Source of the DNA: CAYVTM01 sp964454645
Lineage (GTDB): Bacteria; Bacteroidota; Bacteroidia; Sphingobacteriales; Sphingobacteriaceae
Assembly (NCBI GenBank): GCA_964454645.1
Contig: CAYVTM010000001.1
Coordinates: 434,001 to 498,000, forward strand
DNA length: 64,000 bases
Direction of reading: 5' to 3'
Shown here: positions 8,672 through 17,891 of the stretch, one piece after another
How positions within the stretch are numbered: position 1 is the first letter of the stretch
Layout: each line of letters opens with the position of its first letter
Position numbers and translations under genes: made by a program
Notes under the pieces: generated by a model
The model's database searches: none
What the model was told of the DNA's origin: nothing
What the model saw: the letters and a program-made list of their open reading frames with translations, nothing else

Positions 8672-9376
8672 ATGAAAATAATTGTATTTACGGGGGCAGG
8701 GATCAGCGCAGAAAGCGGATTGAAGACTTTCAGGGGGGAGGATGGCTTATGGGAAGATTATTCGGTAGAAGAAGTGGCAACTTTGCAAGCCTGGAGAAGA
8801 AATCCGGAATTGGTGCAGGAGTTTTATAATATCCGGAGAAAGGCAGTATCGGAAGCCGATCCGAATGCTGCGCATTATGCTTTAGCCGAGCTGGAAAAAG
8901 AGGCGGATGTATGCATCATTACCCAAAACATAGATGATTTACATGAAAGGGCAGGATCCCGGAATATTGTTCACTTGCACGGTTTGATTACCTATTCGCA
9001 AAGCAGTATCGATCCCGGTCTAAGGTATCCGATCGCCGGCCGGGAGTTGAAGATGGGAACATATTGTGAGAAAGGCTCACAATTACGGCCACATGTGGTA
9101 TGGTTCGGAGAGGATGTTCCGATGATGGATAAGGCGATGAAATTAGTTCAGGAGTCTGATATTTTTATCACGATTGGAACATCTCTGCAAGTATATCCGG
9201 CTGCCAATCTCATTCATTTTTTACCTGAAACCTGTGAGAAATATCTGATAGATCCGAATGCCGGGAATATGAGGGAGTTAAATGGGTGGAACTTAATAGT
9301 CGACAAAGCCGCTAAGGCTGTTCCTGAACTGATTGAAGGCTGGAAGAGTACAGGTAAATTTAATAAGCAAAGATAA
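8672..9376 (+). CDS. cobB: NAD-dependent protein deacylase, class III sirtuin (SIRT5/CobB type)
   Basis: A 234-residue sirtuin. NAD-binding motif GAGISAESG (8-16), TQNIDDLHERAG (84-95), catalytic His103 in HLHG, and the C-terminal GTSLQVYPAA are all present. Tyr52 and Arg55 in the FYNIRR segment are the Tyr-x-x-Arg pair that binds succinyl and malonyl groups in SIRT5 and CobB, so desuccinylase/demalonylase activity is predicted. The zinc-binding four-Cys module is missing: only one Cys occurs between His103 and the GSQLRPHVVWFGE motif. From memory this is common in the Bacteroidota branch. It stands alone and ends in a strong terminator. Confidence 0.9.
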   Translation: MKIIVFTGAGISAESGLKTFRGEDGLWEDYSVEEVATLQAWRRNPELVQEFYNIRRKAVSEADPNAAHYALAELEKEADVCIITQNIDDLHERAGSRNIVHLHGLITYSQSSIDPGLRYPIAGRELKMGTYCEKGSQLRPHVVWFGEDVPMMDKAMKLVQESDIFITIGTSLQVYPAANLIHFLPETCEKYLIDPNAGNMRELNGWNLIVDKAAKAVPELIEGWKSTGKFNKQR

Positions 9377-9424
9377 AGATCATAAAAAAGGCTTTATAGA
9401 ATTATAAAGCCTTTTTTATGATCT
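9377..9424. terminator. Bidirectional terminator
   Basis: A perfect 22-bp inverted repeat (9377-9398 with 9403-9424, four-base loop) contains A/T tracts on both sides, so it gives a U-run on either strand. It sits between the convergent sirtuin gene and the DUF6580 gene. Confidence 0.9.
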
Positions 9425-9437
9425 TATTATGTGAATA

Positions 9438-9956
9438 CTATCTTGCTAAAGCCGGGTATGTGCGCTTTAATATAGCAAAAGCTCCAAAAAAGATTCCACA
9501 GAAGAATAAATCGCCCAATACGGTATAATGGAAAAATGGAATCGCCATGATATAACTTTCGACCATTCCCGCTAAATTTCTTGGATATAACCCCTGTGGC
9601 ATAAAATAAACAAAATTGGTAACCAGGAAGAATAAGCCTGATGATGTTAAAGAGGCAAGGGCTACATTTTTAGCAGATATCTTTTCTCTGATTAAAAAAC
9701 CGATTCCTACAATAGCAATAAAACTTATATAAACAGCCGGATTGAAACCGAATGGAATAAATAAATCGCTGATAAGCATTGCCAAAACCGGTACTAAAAA
9801 TGCCATTTGCTTATTTTCCAAGGTTGCGGCGCCGAATAATGCTAAAGCACCCACCGCAGTAAAATTTGGGGGATGGGGTAGAAATCTGCTAAAAGCCGCT
9901 ATCGCTATTAATGCTGTTACAGCAATTGTTTTGGGAGTAAATATACTTTTATTCAT
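9438..9956 (-). CDS. DUF6580-family putative membrane transport protein
   Basis: A 172-residue protein with five or six membrane helices. The segments AIAAFSRFLPHPPNFTAVGA and GLYPRNLAGMVESYIMAIPFFHYTVLGDLFF are characteristic of the DUF6580 family. The overall look resembles S components of ECF vitamin transporters, but no transport activity is known to me for the family. No ECF ATPase genes are nearby. It is convergent with the sirtuin gene. Promoter signals upstream are not clear. Confidence 0.72.
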   Translation of the reverse strand: MNKSIFTPKTIAVTALIAIAAFSRFLPHPPNFTAVGALALFGAATLENKQMAFLVPVLAMLISDLFIPFGFNPAVYISFIAIVGIGFLIREKISAKNVALASLTSSGLFFLVTNFVYFMPQGLYPRNLAGMVESYIMAIPFFHYTVLGDLFFCGIFFGAFAILKRTYPALAR

Positions 9957-10590
9957 AATCGTCTTGAAGTAATCAATTTGGTCAAAATTAAGCTTTTCTT
10001 TTTTACAGTTAAAATAAATACCTCTATAATTTATTCACATTCATCGGCGAAATTATATACCTGCGGGAAAGGGGGCCAGGTTCAATAGCTCCTTATTCGT
10101 TTTTTAGACGGCTTTTAAAAAAGTATGAAGAAAATTTAACCCCGCAGAAATGGCAGTGTTATGTGGATACTTCGAATGGCCGGGTAGGATACTAGAATGT
10201 ATCAAGATTCGCTCATTTTCCCTATGGAAATATTGCCAAATATAATTTTTATTAATTACTTAATTAATTTAATATAAGCTAGTTAATATGTTTAATAAAA
10301 GTAAAAGTTTAATAAGATAATTGATTAAGGTTTTAGGACTTCCGATATTGCCAAATAATATTTTGAATTTATGAATATTAATTTTCAATCATTTAATTTT
10401 CAAAATATTATAGACTTTATCTAAACGGAATTATAGATATTTATAAGGCAGAACAAAATGATTTAAAGAAGGCCCAAAAAAGCCAGCTATGTCAATTTGG
10501 CGCTAAAGGTTTTTGTGGTTTCTCTGAAAAAATATTGGGCTTATCTTTTTATGAAAAACAATGTTTTCCTTATTTTTTTTAGTTTTGAAC
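9957..10590. other. AT-rich gene-free stretch with one start-less open frame
   Basis: No gene can be supported here. From 10013 to 10195 (+) a 60-codon frame is open between stops and has protein-like composition (LREGPG-like turns, FFRRLLKKYEEN, CYVDTSNGR) but no ATG, GTG or TTG start in a sensible place. It may be a decayed gene end. The part from 10230 to 10560 is very AT-rich with short A/T palindromes. Confidence 0.4.
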
Positions 10591-10839
10591 ATGCGTATTA
10601 TTGAAGAACTAAGTATATCCGGATGCCGGATCAGTATCTTTCAGATGAATCAGAAATACTTGATCAAGGTGGAGAAAGGACCTTATGAGCAGGTGTATAA
10701 AATAGCAGAATTGGATTTGACTGATGGATTAAACGATGTGAAAGCACTTTTAGATCAGAGTTTTATCCAATCCTGCAATACCCGTTTTGATGCTATGCAT
10801 ATTGATTTTAGGGGATCGCTTTCCCGTATTAATCCATAG
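10591..10839 (+). CDS. Small hypothetical protein, 82 residues
   Basis: The ATG at 10591 is preferred over 10561 because a TAGTTTTG -7 element (10580-10587) lies between them. Transcripts starting at the usual distance would begin at or just before 10591. The product is a soluble alpha/beta protein (IIEELSISGCRISIFQMNQKY, then KGPYEQVYKIAEL) with no recognised motif. Its last 11 bases overlap the end of the convergent MATE gene. Codon use looks like the neighbours, so it is probably real, but no function can be given. Confidence 0.6.
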   Translation: MRIIEELSISGCRISIFQMNQKYLIKVEKGPYEQVYKIAELDLTDGLNDVKALLDQSFIQSCNTRFDAMHIDFRGSLSRINP

Positions 10840-12184
10840 GTTGTTCAGCCAGAATTTTCTTCGAAAGGTAATTGAAACGAAAAATCAGGAGTATAGCGGC
10901 AATGGTTAAGCCGATGGAAAGCGCATACCAAATACCATTAACCCCAAAATTCAAAACAAATCCCATATAGTAGCCCAGTGGTATGGCTATCACCCAATAG
11001 GCCAAAAGAGCTATCAGGGTAGGGATTTTAACATCGCCCATCCCACGTAAGGCCCCCAAACCCACTACCTGTACACCATCCGAAACCTGAAAAATGGCTG
11101 CCATAATTAATAATCCGGCTGCTATTTCAACAACTTCGGCATGATGGATATAAAAGGTGGGTAAAACATGTCTGAAAACAATGAAACCGAGTCCGCAGCA
11201 TAGCATAAAGCCTATTACAATAAGATAAGCGCTAAAGCCGGCTCTGCGAAGCTGTTTCAAATTACGTTCGCCCAGGGCATTTCCAACCCTGACCGTTGCT
11301 GCAGCACCTATTCCACTGGCAGCCATATAGGTTACGGAGGCCAGGCTGATGGCTATCTGGTGGGCTGCCTGAGGATTTGCCCCAATTGATCCCACCATCA
11401 TTGCCGAAACCGAAAAGGCACCTACTTCAAACAGGTATTGTAATGCCGTTGGTATTCCCAAACGAATAATTTCACGGGAATCGTTCTTATTAAAAAGCCT
11501 GAATTTAAACTTTAATAAATATGGTTTAAAATGTTTTGAACGAATAATATACAAAGTCATTAATATCGCCATTAAACAACGTGCCAGAAAATTTGCAAGG
11601 CCGGCACCTCTCAATCCTAATTCCGGCAATCCCCATTTCCCATATATTAGTCCGATGGTTAAAACCACATTAATCGCATCGGCTATTAAGGTAATTTGCA
11701 TCGCTTGTTTGGTAAAGGATAATCCTTCCGCAAATTGTTTAAACGAAAGAAAGACCATCAGAGGGATGATCGAAAAACCAATAATCCGCAGAAAGGGAGT
11801 AGCTGCTTTCACTACTTCCGGATCCTGGCCTAAATGGGAAAGCTGTGGCGATAATAAAAAGATAAGTCCGGCAATGAGAATTCCGCTTACAATATTAATT
11901 ATCAATGAATTAGCTAATAGAATCCCGGGTTTATCAATTTCTCCAGCACCATGTGCCCGGGCTACCAAGGGCGTTAGCCCATAGGCAATCCCAATCCCTA
12001 CTACCATAAATATGGCAAAGAAACTGATTCCCAGGGAACAAGCTGCGAGTGTGACCGGACCTAGTTTACCGACTAAAATTGAGTCGGTGAGGTTTACGAC
12101 CATGTGTCCCAACTGACTTATTACTACCGGATAAGCCAATAAAAAGGTTTTTCGGATATGGGTTTTGTGGGATTCTATATACAT
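10829..12184 (-). CDS. MATE-family multidrug/cation exporter
   Basis: A 451-residue, 12-helix inner-membrane protein. The start AYPVVISQLGHMVVNLTDSI with Gly-rich VGKLGPVTLAACSL, and the mid-point repeat RLGIPTALQYLFEVGAFSVSA, are the paired MATE half-signatures. It resembles the NorM/DinF-like exporters that use H+ or Na+ gradients to expel drugs or metabolites. Its start codon overlaps the stop of the AlbA_2-domain gene by one base, so the two are co-transcribed. Confidence 0.9.
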   Translation of the reverse strand: MYIESHKTHIRKTFLLAYPVVISQLGHMVVNLTDSILVGKLGPVTLAACSLGISFFAIFMVVGIGIAYGLTPLVARAHGAGEIDKPGILLANSLIINIVSGILIAGLIFLLSPQLSHLGQDPEVVKAATPFLRIIGFSIIPLMVFLSFKQFAEGLSFTKQAMQITLIADAINVVLTIGLIYGKWGLPELGLRGAGLANFLARCLMAILMTLYIIRSKHFKPYLLKFKFRLFNKNDSREIIRLGIPTALQYLFEVGAFSVSAMMVGSIGANPQAAHQIAISLASVTYMAASGIGAAATVRVGNALGERNLKQLRRAGFSAYLIVIGFMLCCGLGFIVFRHVLPTFYIHHAEVVEIAAGLLIMAAIFQVSDGVQVVGLGALRGMGDVKIPTLIALLAYWVIAIPLGYYMGFVLNFGVNGIWYALSIGLTIAAILLIFRFNYLSKKILAEQPMD

Positions 12185-12807
12185 CAGGCAGCTGTGTAAA
12201 ATTCATATTTCTCGGTTGTATGGACACGGATAATGCCCGATAATACTAGATTAACCAAGATCCGCGAAGCGCTGCGTTTAGATATTTTTGTTAATTTACA
12301 GAATTCGATTAAGGTAATATGTTGGTGTTCAGATAAGTATTCGAGTAATGCTTTCTCGTTCGATGAATATTTGATAAGAACAGGATTTGCTGTTGATGAT
12401 TTTTTCAGGATATTCAAAACCACTGTCGTTGCCAGTACACTCTTATCTTCTGCCCGAATATAGACCTTCCAGTTACCGTTTTCATCTTTGGAATAATGTG
12501 GTTTCTCAATACTTTCGGCTATTTCGGCTACTAAAACCGTATTTCCATCAACCTCATACTCGGAAAATTGAGGGTTTATTGCCGGTTTGCAATAGTGTAT
12601 GGCAGCTTGTGTTAGCATATACTTTTCTTCTTCTTCCGATTTTACACCCTTTATCGTTCCATCATCCAGTACCCCGACTAATATTCTCCCTCCCTGATGA
12701 TTAGCAAAAGCTACCATGGTCTTTGCAATTTTATTTAAATGGGTGATTTTTGTTTTAAAATCCAGTTGAGAGCCTTCTCCTTCTAAGATTAATCGTTTAA
12801 TATTCAT
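12184..12807 (-). CDS. AlbA_2/Schlafen-type domain protein with C-terminal winged helix
   Basis: A 207-residue protein. Residues 1-110 form the AlbA_2 (divergent AAA_4) domain, shown by EGSQLDFKTKIT, MVAFANHQGGRILVGVLDDG and YIRAEDKSV. The C-terminal 60 residues (LLEYLSEHQHITLIEFCKLT then ISKRSASRILVNLVLSGIIR) look like a winged helix. Such proteins are putative transcriptional regulators or nucleic-acid-binding proteins; eukaryotic Schlafen proteins share the first domain. It is upstream of and overlaps the MATE exporter gene, so it may regulate export. Confidence 0.8.
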   Translation of the reverse strand: MNIKRLILEGEGSQLDFKTKITHLNKIAKTMVAFANHQGGRILVGVLDDGTIKGVKSEEEEKYMLTQAAIHYCKPAINPQFSEYEVDGNTVLVAEIAESIEKPHYSKDENGNWKVYIRAEDKSVLATTVVLNILKKSSTANPVLIKYSSNEKALLEYLSEHQHITLIEFCKLTKISKRSASRILVNLVLSGIIRVHTTEKYEFYTAA

Positions 12808-12881
12808 GGCAGGGAACCTTATGGCACCTTCGAAGATAATAAGTAATTCATCAGCAAGGCTGCTGTAAATTTCAACAAAAG

Positions 12882-13367
12882 TTAAAAACCCGCAAGCTCT
12901 TTTTGTTCTTTACGGGTTTGTCGGATATATACTTCTGTATGAGCGATTACACAAATTTCTCCATGTTTATTTTTGATTTCGATGCGATGTGTTTTTACAA
13001 ATTTGCCAACCGTACGGATGGCTTCAAAAGCTTCATCAACTTCTTGTTCAGATAAATAAAAAGATAAATACAAATTGGTATTACCCGGTTTCAGGTAATC
13101 GATCTTTGCCGATTTTAACCAGGTTTGTACTTTTATATTTTCTCTTGCAAAAATCTGCCAATACATAACCGCATAGATAGGGTCGGCCGAGCTGAAGATC
13201 GTTCCGCCAAAGATGGTTCCGTTTAAATTCCTGTTCAACAGACTTTTATATACCGTTATTTCACAGTTTCGGAAATCTTTTCCAAATTTTTTAACCCAAA
13301 CCCGATTAAAAAATAAGGGAGGAAATAAGCGTAATAACCAGGCAAGGGTTCTTTCGGAAAGTATCAT
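12882..13367 (-). CDS. DUF4442 hotdog-fold protein (thioesterase-like)
   Basis: A 161-residue protein with the DUF4442 pattern: an N-terminal amphipathic segment (LLRLFPPLFFNRVWVKKF), a central helix start GGTIFSSADPIYAVMYWQIF, and strands ending in CVIAHTEVYIR. The hotdog fold suggests an acyl-thioesterase-like role, but DUF4442 members lack a settled activity. It lies 14 bp downstream of the alcohol dehydrogenase gene on the same strand and is probably co-transcribed with it. Confidence 0.78.
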   Translation of the reverse strand: MILSERTLAWLLRLFPPLFFNRVWVKKFGKDFRNCEITVYKSLLNRNLNGTIFGGTIFSSADPIYAVMYWQIFARENIKVQTWLKSAKIDYLKPGNTNLYLSFYLSEQEVDEAFEAIRTVGKFVKTHRIEIKNKHGEICVIAHTEVYIRQTRKEQKELAGF

Positions 13368-13381
13368 GCTGTTTCTTTATA

Positions 13382-14539
13382 TTACCACATCCGCTCCAAT
13401 AACTGCTCGTAATCCCCTGCTTGCATGGGATATACGCGTCCGCTGATGGCATTTAACTGTAGGTTTTCTACGATACGCGACCTCTGTTCGGGATATACAT
13501 CAATCTGAGATAAACGGACAGGGGTATGTATTTGTATAAAAAACTCTTCTAAACGGTATATAAACAATTGAGCCTGTTTTTCTACATCATTCTCCCGGAG
13601 ATCAAAAACCATCTGGCCTAAAAAAGCTAATTTAGGAAGGAAATGATGGGCATAATGCTTTAGCCAGGCGGGGAAAACGATAGATAAACCGGCGCCATGA
13701 GCCACATCGTATAAAACACTTAAACTATGTTCAAAACCATGAGAGCCCCAATCGCCGTAACCGCGACCGTTATTTAAGGAGCCATTCAGGGCATTGGTAG
13801 CCAGCCACATAATATTGGCTCTGGCATCATAATCTTCAGGATTCTTCATGACTTTCGGAGCATATTCGGTTGCCAGGCGTATAATCCCGGCAATGTAATA
13901 ATCGGACAAAGGAGCATTACCTTTTCCGAAATAAACTTCCAAACAATGGGATATCAAATCCGAAATTCCGTAAGCTGTATAATCTAATGGAACAGAATAA
14001 GTTAGTGTTGGATCTAAAATAGATACTTTAGGGAAAAGCAGGGGAGAGCCGAAGCCTTTTTTCATTCCCATCTCCGAATTTTGAATCACAGTAGAGGAGT
14101 TCATTTCGGTTCCGGTAGCCGCTAAAGTTAACACGGTGATAACCGGCAGGGTTTTTTGGGGTTTAGCTCTCTGGATATAAAAATCCCAAACCGGATGATC
14201 TACATAATAACCCATTGCTACCGCTTTAGCCGTATCGATTACCGATCCGCCGCCCAGGGCAATGATAAGATCTACGCTATGTTCCTTTGCCAGACTGACA
14301 GCCGTATCGGCATCGCTATGTTCCGGGTTCGATTTTATCCCTTCGTAGGAAACAACCTTTATCCCTTCCGACTCCAGCAGCGCTATTACACGGTCGTATA
14401 AACCCGATTTCCGGGCAGAACCCTTTCCGCTCAATAACAGGGCTTTCTGTCCGTAAGCAAGACATTCTTTTCCTAATTTTTCGAGCTGATTGCTCCCGAA
14501 GTGAATTTTTGTAGGGTTATAATAACTGAAATTTTCCAT
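13382..14539 (-). CDS. Iron-containing alcohol dehydrogenase (YqhD/BdhA type)
   Basis: The start MENFSYYNPTKIHFG at 14539 is chosen over the longer frame from 14566, because YqhD/BdhA proteins begin with this motif and the extra nine residues are atypical. The 385-residue product has the NAD(P)H motif GGGSVIDTAKAVA and the metal-site segments DLISHCLEVYF and HGFEHSLSVLYDVAHGAG, whose Asp and three His residues bind the divalent metal. Expected reaction: reversible NADPH-linked reduction of aldehydes to alcohols, often for detoxification. A DUF4442 gene follows closely. Confidence 0.9.
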   Translation of the reverse strand: MENFSYYNPTKIHFGSNQLEKLGKECLAYGQKALLLSGKGSARKSGLYDRVIALLESEGIKVVSYEGIKSNPEHSDADTAVSLAKEHSVDLIIALGGGSVIDTAKAVAMGYYVDHPVWDFYIQRAKPQKTLPVITVLTLAATGTEMNSSTVIQNSEMGMKKGFGSPLLFPKVSILDPTLTYSVPLDYTAYGISDLISHCLEVYFGKGNAPLSDYYIAGIIRLATEYAPKVMKNPEDYDARANIMWLATNALNGSLNNGRGYGDWGSHGFEHSLSVLYDVAHGAGLSIVFPAWLKHYAHHFLPKLAFLGQMVFDLRENDVEKQAQLFIYRLEEFFIQIHTPVRLSQIDVYPEQRSRIVENLQLNAISGRVYPMQAGDYEQLLERMW

Positions 14540-14571
14540 CGTGTTTAGTAAAAGAATAGACAACAAAGAAA

Positions 14572-15024
14572 TTATTTTGTTTGTGTCGGAGCTTTTACAT
14601 AATAATCACTTTCCAAATCCATATATCCCCGGGTAATCATCAGGGTATCATTCTCGAAGCGTATATAGGCGGCATGCTCTTCATCGAACACAATAACACG
14701 ATTGGTGTCTCCTGTAGAAAACTGATAATCGTTTAATCCTTTACGAAGCAGGTACTTACCTTCCTGTTTTATTTTATCATCTTCGAGTTTCTGATAACTT
14801 CCATCGCTGTTCAGAATCAGGGCACGTGTGCAAGCACAGGTTTCCGGGCTTGTCCACACGCTGTTTCCTCTGCCACAGCAAAAACTTTTCGTCCAGTTCC
14901 ACGTTCCCATAAGAAGGTCTGCTTCAGCTTTTTCTTCCTTATTACAGGTGCTTTCCGCAGAGCTGAAAACCAATGCAGCAAAACAAAGTAGGATGGAATA
15001 TCTGAGTTGCGATAATTTCATCAT
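14572..15024 (-). CDS. Small secreted lipocalin-like protein
   Basis: The start at 15024 (MMKLSQLRYS) gives a signal peptide, while the longer frame to 15288 adds an implausible low-complexity N terminus. The 150-residue product is exported (cleavage near FSSAEST). It then has the LMGTWNWTKSFCCGRGN opening and short strands (ALILNSDGSYQ, GKYLLRK, DTLMITRG) typical of lipocalin-like proteins. Four Cys residues between about positions 50 and 70 may form disulfides or bind a metal. Function unknown. Confidence 0.7.
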   Translation of the reverse strand: MMKLSQLRYSILLCFAALVFSSAESTCNKEEKAEADLLMGTWNWTKSFCCGRGNSVWTSPETCACTRALILNSDGSYQKLEDDKIKQEGKYLLRKGLNDYQFSTGDTNRVIVFDEEHAAYIRFENDTLMITRGYMDLESDYYVKAPTQTK

Positions 15025-15360
15025 GGCATATTTAATTATAAGATTTGAATTTATACATCTAAATAAAGCGATTTTTATTGGATTTATGGGAATTATTTTC
15101 AAAAAAATTATGTTAAACTTGTGAGAGTAAATAAGCATTAAAGCTATCGTAAAAGCTATTTTGTTGATAGATAAGCCTGTACCGTGATTTACGATTTGTG
15201 CCTCCGAGAACTTCTTCGACAAAACCGCTCCGTTTGTATAAAAAACCGATTTATGGGTTATAAAAAACTTATTAAAACTTTTCCACACATGACACTTAAA
15301 ATCTTAATTTTAGTACCTTAGCGAGGTTATAACAGACGTATTTAAAAACATAATTTAAGG
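15025..15360 (+). promoter_or_regulatory. gyrA upstream region
   Basis: A 336-bp AT-rich stretch between the divergent secreted-protein gene and gyrA. A TACCTTAG (15314-15321), one base off the -7 consensus, lies 40 nt before the gyrA ATG and may be its promoter. A matching -33 TTG is not evident. No gene or structured RNA is seen in the rest. Confidence 0.4.
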
Positions 15361-17886
15361 ATGGCAGAAGGCGAAAAAATTATTCCGATTAACATCGAAG
15401 AAGAAATGCGGGCAGCCTACATCGATTATTCGATGTCGGTAATTGTATCGAGAGCATTGCCCGATGTACGGGACGGACTAAAACCTGTACACAGAAGAGT
15501 TTTATATGGAATGTTGGATTTAGGTTTATCCAGTGGAAAAACCTATAAAAAATCAGCGAGGATTGTAGGGGAAGTATTAGGAAAGTATCACCCGCACGGG
15601 GATTCTTCCGTTTACGATACGATGGTGCGTATGGCGCAACCCTGGTCATTGCGTTATCCTATGGTTGATGGACAAGGTAACTTTGGATCTATTGATGGGG
15701 ATAGCCCGGCGGCGATGCGTTATACCGAAGCGCGTTTGCAAAAGATTGCCGACGAAATGCTTGCCGATATCAATAAAAATACAGTTGATTTTCAATTAAA
15801 TTTTGACGATTCTTTACAAGAACCAACGGTACTTCCGGCGAGAATCCCGAATTTATTGGTAAACGGTACATCGGGTATTGCCGTAGGGATGGCGACCAAT
15901 ATGGCTCCGCATAATTTATGCGAAGTGATTGATGCCACTGTTGCGTATATCGATAACCGTGAAATTACGATAGACGAATTGATGAAATTCGTTAAAGCTC
16001 CAGATTTTCCGACAGGGGCAATTATTTACGGATACGATGGTATTAAAGAAGCCTACGAAACCGGCAGGGGCAGATTGGTGATGCGTGCCAAAGCAGAAAT
16101 AGAAACCGTAGGAAACGACCGCGAACGAATTGTCGTATCCGAAATTCCTTTTCAAGTGAATAAGGCTACCATGATCGAGCGTACCGCCGAATTGGTAAAC
16201 GAGAAAAAAATTGAAGGAATCTCCGATATCCGTGATGAGTCGGATCGTGAGGGGATGCGTATTGTGTATGAGATTAAAAGAGATGCCAATGCAGGTGTTG
16301 TATTAAATAATTTGTTCAAATATACCGCGCTGCAAACTTCTTTCAGTATGAACAATATCGCTTTGGTGAAAGGTCGCCCGATGATGTTGAGCCTGAAGGA
16401 TATGATCCGTCATTTCGTTGAGCATCGCCACGATGTAATTGTTCGCAGAACCAAATTTGAATTAGACGAAGCAGAGAAACGTGCACACATATTACAGGGT
16501 TTACTGATTGCCTTAGATCATTTAGATGAAGTGATTGCGCTGATCAGAAATTCTAAAACCCCGGATGATGCCCGTGACGGATTAATTGAAAAATTCGGCT
16601 TATCGGAAATTCAGGCGAAAGCAATTCTGGAAATGCGTCTGCGTGTATTGACAGGATTAGAGCGCGATAAGATTAAAGCAGAGTACGAGGAGCTGATGAA
16701 ATTAATCGAATATCTGAACAATATCTTGAATGATGAAGCATTACGTATGCAGATTATTAAAGATGAACTGAAAGAAATCCGTGATAAATACGGAGATGAA
16801 CGCCGTACAGAAATTGTTTATGCCGGCGGTGATTTCCGTATGGAAGATATGATTGAAGATGAAGAGGTAGTAATTACTATTTCGCATTTGGGTTATATTA
16901 AACGTACTAAACTCAGTGAATACCGTGTACAGGGAAGAGGAGGAAAGGGGGCTCTGGGGAGTAATTCCCGCGAGGAGGATTTCATCGAACAATTGTTCAT
17001 CGCTTCTACACATAATTATATGTTGTTCTTTACCGAACAAGGAAAATGTTTCTGGTTAAAAGTGTACGAAATTCCTGAAGGTACTCGTATTTCCAAAGGT
17101 AGAGCGATTCAAAACCTTATTAATATTACTAAAGAAGACAAGGTGAAAGCATTTATGAATGTGAAAAACCTTTCGGATGAAGAATATTTGAATAACAACT
17201 TTATTATTATGTGTACCAAAAACGGTACCATTAAAAAGACTTTGTTAGGTGCTTATTCGAATCCGCGTGTTACCGGTATCAATGCAATCTCCATTAATGA
17301 AGGCGATCAGTTGCTCGAAGCGGTATTGACCGATGGAAATTCGGAAATTGTGATGGCATTGCGTTCGGGAAGAGCAATCCGTTTCAACGAAACAACCGTA
17401 AGGCCGATGGGAAGAACAGCGGCAGGAGTAAGGGGTATTAGTTTAGGCGGACCTGCCGATGAAGTTATCGGGATGATTGCTATTAATTCTCCTGAGACTA
17501 CCGTATTGGTTGTTTCTGAAAAAGGATACGGAAAACGTTCGGATATAGATGATTACCGGGTAACAAACCGGGGTGGAAAAGGAGTGAAGACCTTAAACAT
17601 CACCGAGAAAACCGGAAATCTGATAGGTATTAAAGCGGTTAACGAAAACGATCAATTGATGATTATCAACAAATCCGGTTTAATTATACGTTTAGAAGTT
17701 GAGCAATTACGTGTTATGGGAAGAGCAACCCAGGGAGTTCGCTTGATTAAATTAAACGATGATGATGAAATAGCATCTATTGCAAAAATTGAAGATGTAA
17801 AAGAGGAGGAATTACCGGAAGGAAATACGGATGAAATAAATCCGGATACTGAAGATTCATCCGATAACACAGTTTCAGAAGAATAA
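15361..17886 (+). CDS. gyrA: DNA gyrase subunit A
   Basis: An 841-residue type IIA topoisomerase subunit. The winged-helix breakage region is complete, with catalytic Tyr121 in AAMRYTEARL. The quinolone-resistance region GDSSVYDTMVRMAQ has Ser82 and Asp86, equivalent to E. coli Ser83 and Asp87, so no classic resistance change is present. The C-terminal pinwheel carries the GyrA box as QGRGGKG (residues about 523-529) and further VTNRGGKG-type repeats, which mark it as gyrase rather than ParC. An acidic tail ends the protein. GyrB is not in the window. A TPR gene follows after 5 bp. Confidence 0.97.
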   Translation: MAEGEKIIPINIEEEMRAAYIDYSMSVIVSRALPDVRDGLKPVHRRVLYGMLDLGLSSGKTYKKSARIVGEVLGKYHPHGDSSVYDTMVRMAQPWSLRYPMVDGQGNFGSIDGDSPAAMRYTEARLQKIADEMLADINKNTVDFQLNFDDSLQEPTVLPARIPNLLVNGTSGIAVGMATNMAPHNLCEVIDATVAYIDNREITIDELMKFVKAPDFPTGAIIYGYDGIKEAYETGRGRLVMRAKAEIETVGNDRERIVVSEIPFQVNKATMIERTAELVNEKKIEGISDIRDESDREGMRIVYEIKRDANAGVVLNNLFKYTALQTSFSMNNIALVKGRPMMLSLKDMIRHFVEHRHDVIVRRTKFELDEAEKRAHILQGLLIALDHLDEVIALIRNSKTPDDARDGLIEKFGLSEIQAKAILEMRLRVLTGLERDKIKAEYEELMKLIEYLNNILNDEALRMQIIKDELKEIRDKYGDERRTEIVYAGGDFRMEDMIEDEEVVITISHLGYIKRTKLSEYRVQGRGGKGALGSNSREEDFIEQLFIASTHNYMLFFTEQGKCFWLKVYEIPEGTRISKGRAIQNLINITKEDKVKAFMNVKNLSDEEYLNNNFIIMCTKNGTIKKTLLGAYSNPRVTGINAISINEGDQLLEAVLTDGNSEIVMALRSGRAIRFNETTVRPMGRTAAGVRGISLGGPADEVIGMIAINSPETTVLVVSEKGYGKRSDIDDYRVTNRGGKGVKTLNITEKTGNLIGIKAVNENDQLMIINKSGLIIRLEVEQLRVMGRATQGVRLIKLNDDDEIASIAKIEDVKEEELPEGNTDEINPDTEDSSDNTVSEE

Positions 17887-17891
17887 AATAT

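Noticed and set aside
14540..14566. Longer start for the iron alcohol dehydrogenase
   Set aside because: Nine extra residues lack family likeness; the family motif begins right at 14539.
15025..15288. N-terminal extension of the small secreted protein
   Set aside because: The extension hides a clear signal peptide and has random AT-rich composition.
15590..15640. Possible quinolone-resistance change in gyrA
   Set aside because: Ser82 and Asp86 match the susceptible residues.
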